Notes under the pieces: model-generated
The model's database searches: none
Told to the model about the DNA's origin: nothing
What the model saw: the letters and a program-made list of their open reading frames with translations, nothing else
Translations under genes and position numbers: made by a program
Part shown: piece after piece, positions 59,423-64,000 of the stretch
How the letters are laid out: each line of letters starts with the position of its first letter
Position numbering within the stretch: position 1 is the stretch's first letter
Source: Prillingera fragicola
Taxonomy: Eukaryota > Basidiomycota > Tremellomycetes > Trichosporonales > Trichosporonaceae
Assembly (NCBI GenBank): GCA_002335605.1
Contig: BEDY01000008.1
Location: forward strand, 620,001-684,000
DNA length: 64,000 nucleotides
Direction of reading: 5' to 3'

Positions 59423-59680
59423 TGGCAAGGGGGATGGGCTGTGGAGCATGGAGCATGGAGCATGGAGCACGGTACCAAGCCAAGGCGGCTTTCCAGGACC
59501 GGGCTTCGCTGGACTCTAGCCAAAGAACAGCGTCCGAGTTGTCTTTAACCCACTGCTCGGGGATGACGTCCTCCACGAAGTGCTCGGTGGACAGGACGTC
59601 GCTAGTCTTTCTTTCGGAGAACCTTGAATGCAACTTGTGCCGGTGAATAGCTCTTGGAGAGTCGACGGGCTCTGTTAGAG
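59417..59680 (-). other. Open frame upstream of PWW copy 2, possible 5' exon
   Basis: A stretch open in one frame with coding-like codon use (KTSDVLSTEHFVEDVIPEQW, DNSDAVLWLESSEARSWKAA). It has no ATG but a CTAACAG acceptor-like sequence at its 5' end. It could be the first large exon of the copy 2 gene or a separate small gene. Low certainty. Confidence 0.3.
59443..59473. repeat. Short tandem repeat of GGAGCAT
   Basis: A 7-base unit repeated about three and a half times (GGAGCATGGAGCATGGAGCA and on). On the minus strand it places several ATGs just before the PWW copy 2 start, or it lies within a candidate intron of that gene. Confidence 0.7.
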
Positions 59681-60307
59681 CGCTTCACCAACATGTGCCC
59701 TTTGCTCTGCGCTGACCAGCTGGCCACGAGGCCTGCGTGAAGGTCAAAGCTGGCAATCGTAGCGTGTCGAAGGGCAACTGAATGGGTTGTCACAGAAAAT
59801 GAACAAGACATTGTAAGTCATTCTTAGTGTCCTACGGCCATGACGTCGGCCAAGCCGACTTGCTTCCGGAGGTGCTGAGTGGCAATGGTGGTGGCGCCAA
59901 AGTCACTGCTGGTGGACTAGTACGTCAACCACGGTTCACCCACCAATCACCGCTTCATTTATGGCCTGCACAATGGAGGAGCTTTGCTTGTTTTATCGGT
60001 GTGCATTGTTTATTTGCACTGAGAGTCCCGCGTACGCGTGCGGCATGGCCACTGCGCAATAGCCTGTCGCAGACTGGGCAACAAAGGCGTGTGGCGGCGG
60101 CCAAAGTGACTAACCTCCTTTTCGATGTGCCCATTGTTCTCCCAAGTCTCACGCTCCGTGCCCTCGGAGCTTCTCGCCCCTTGTCTGGAAGACCAAGAGG
60201 TGGGGAGGGGTGGGATAACTCCTCTTCCCTTTCTCTCCACCACCGCACGCACCGCACCACTCTCTCCACCTTGCATACTCACCACTCATATTCACACAAG
60301 ACCGGCC
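59681..60307. promoter_or_regulatory. Upstream region of COX8
   Basis: About 630 bases ending in a C/T-rich leader before the COX8 start. No defined element recognised. A 69-codon minus-strand frame (59602-59811) is not convincing by itself. Confidence 0.4.
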
Positions 60308-60579
60308 ATGACTGCCCTTCTCCGTGCCGCCTCGCGTGCTACTGTCGCACGCCCTGCTCTTCTCCGCCAGCAGGTTCGTAGTGTTCACTATGAGAACAAG
60401 GTCGACCAGTAAGTGTTCCTCATCGGTTCCCACGCCTGACATCTTTTAGCACCGTTCCCGGTGGTTCGGCCAACAAGGCTGCCTTTACCGTCCGTTTCTT
60501 GCTGTGGGCTGGTGTTGGAAGCCTCCTCCCCTTCGCTGCCTGCAAGATCAGCCTTGACAAGGCTGCAGGCAACAGTTAA
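60308..60579 (+). CDS. COX8: Cytochrome c oxidase subunit VIIc (COX8)
   Basis: Small nuclear-encoded subunit of respiratory complex IV in the inner mitochondrial membrane. Exons 60308-60408 and 60450-60579 give 76 residues. The presequence MTALLRAASRATVARPALLRQQVRS ends before VHYENKVDHTVPGGSANKAAF, the conserved matrix-side start of the mature subunit. One transmembrane helix follows (TVRFLLWAGVGSLLPFAACKI). Length and layout fit the fungal family. The stop lies 48 bp from that of the convergent GDP-mannose dehydratase gene. Confidence 0.88.
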
Positions 60580-60627
60580 GAACGCGTTTCGCCGCAGCTC
60601 AAACAAAGGAAAGATGAATATGCATCA

Positions 60628-62686
<2,059 letters not shown>

Positions 62687-64000
62687 GATCGATGCCGTTG
62701 ATCCGTTGATCGTCAGTGTTGAGGGACAAAACTATAATTCAACAATCCGACAGCAACTGAGGCCGTTGGATGAGTTCAGTCACGCGTGAGGCGTCAGGCG
62801 GGAGCCAGAGAGCCGCTGCGTCACGGACCGGGCACAGTCTGGGTGACAAAATCGCACAATGATAAATTTTCTTGTAAGGGGTGAGCTACAAGTACAGTCT
62901 GGGCCATGGGGAGTCACTGTGCTCTGACAATGTTGACATCAGTGATGCCCAGCACTAGCGGTACCGGCGAAGCGATATAATATACCGTGTGGTAGATTGG
63001 TGGCGGATGACACTAAGTCGCCGTGTTCGCCGCGCGTGCCTAGAGCTTCAAGCAACAATGTGACCGACAAGACTGTACTGTTTGCTTGCACACCCATAAC
63101 TTCATGCATGGCTCACTACTTTTGGCGCTAGGCTGCACGATTTCTGTCTTATCCAAACTCCTTCTCGGTTGGGTTGCAAGGCATGTAAGGCTCACTTACT
63201 TGACAACAGCGGCGGTGAATTGGCAGCTGTGCAGGCGGACCTAGCCGGCCATGTACCGAGCAGAGGACGATCCAGGGTGCACGGGACGACTTGTAAGGGA
63301 CTCGGGACCAAAGAACAGAGCGGGGGCGCGTCCAGCAAGACTGGACACGCTTCTGCAACCCCAGGGGCAAACGACGCCCCGTTAACGACATTCCCCTGCT
63401 GCCAAACGGGGTTTGAAGACGGTGTGCTCAAGGCCACAAGGTGCGCACAACGTAAAGGCCATCGTCGTGGATGGCGACTTGGGTTCAAGACGCGTCCAGG
63501 CTAGCTAGGCTGCTACAAGCTACACAACTGTCATGCATCAGGAGCAGACAGCACGTACCGTCTTAGTGGGCCGGCGAATTCCCAGTTGCCCGGCTTTGCT
63601 TTGGGACAGCTAGGCCGCAGGCAGCGCGCCTGACGGCGTCAGGCAGGCAGGTGCGGTGCTTGCAATTGTGCGTCGTGCGTGTGTTGCGTGCCACCCATCA
63701 GAGAGTAACCGTGGGGTGCGTATTGTCCTGCCTCGGAAGTGTAGCGTCACAGCTGCACTGCGGCCAGTGGGTATGTTGCAGCGGCACTGGGACGGGCACG
63801 CCTGCATGACAAACAAGTGCAGTTGTGGGAATTGTGGGAGCCATGGGCTTTGGGTGGTGGTAGTCGTTGATGAAGACCTGGCGCCTAAACTTGCCTGGGC
63901 CCGCGTACCCTGGCCCATCATTACCAAACCATTCTTCCGTCCTGATCCTGACTGACCCACCCACATTGTACACCTTATGCCTAGGCCCACACAGTCCAAC
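62687..64000. other. Intergenic region at right end of window
   Basis: About 1.3 kb. The left part is the GMD promoter with an AT-rich GATATAATATACC near 62975. Further right I see only short frames on both strands that resemble no protein, and no RNA gene or repeat. Confidence 0.5.

Noticed and set aside
63149..63999. Frames of 80-129 codons at the right end
   Set aside because: Overlapping on both strands with no domain, odd composition and no splice pattern that extends them.

Overview
The window is nuclear DNA of a basidiomycete yeast, most likely a Tremellomycete and perhaps of the Trichosporonales. This rests on the moderately high GC content, the dense gene packing, and many very short introns (mostly 33-50 nt, GT(R)NGT donors, a CTRAC branch site a few bases before AG). 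It also rests on the closest recognisable protein families, such as a GDP-mannose dehydratase, basidiomycete-style BTB and low-complexity proteins, and a TMEM208/Snd2 gene. The genus is inference; no rRNA or other marker is present.

I built 32 protein-coding genes by joining exons so that family motifs and reading phase both hold. Left to right: Zn2Cys6 factor (window edge), DHX29/DHX57-like DExH helicase, MCM5, a 3-kb gene-free stretch, HSF-type factor, SmD3, BTB protein, TPR protein, ARP4, WRN-type exonuclease, UTP6, peroxisomal AMP-binding CoA ligase, a probable mitochondrial protein, SND2/TMEM208, MRM2-type 2'-O-methyltransferase, MFS exporter, CHL1/DDX11 helicase, MsrB, RPL26, an eIF4A-like protein that has lost its helicase motifs, EB1/BIM1, HpcH/HpaI aldolase, alpha/beta hydrolase, SET-domain protein, C2H2-like protein, two-RRM protein, membrane-anchored CGFS glutaredoxin, two related membrane proteins with a PWW motif on either side of a Q-rich protein, COX8 (subunit VIIc), and GDP-mannose 4,6-dehydratase with a long N-terminal extension.

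Most genes are housekeeping: replication (MCM5, CHL1, WRN exonuclease), chromatin (ARP4), splicing (SmD3), ribosome production (UTP6, RPL26), mitochondria (MRM2, COX8, MsrB) and microtubules (EB1). There is no sign of a biosynthetic cluster, transposon, CRISPR array, tRNA or rRNA gene. Genes alternate strand freely. Several convergent pairs are separated by only 37-124 bp between stop codons, and six divergent pairs share an upstream region.

The most unusual content is the eIF4A-like pseudo-helicase (40482-43166), the pair of PWW membrane proteins (56002-57127 and 58564-59422), and the gene structures themselves. The latter include a 6-nt exon inside the HSF DNA-binding domain, exons of 15-19 nt in other genes, introns directly after the start ATG in two genes, three GC-AG introns, and five introns whose length is a multiple of three with no in-frame stop. 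Exon borders were read by eye and a few may be off by one or two bases.
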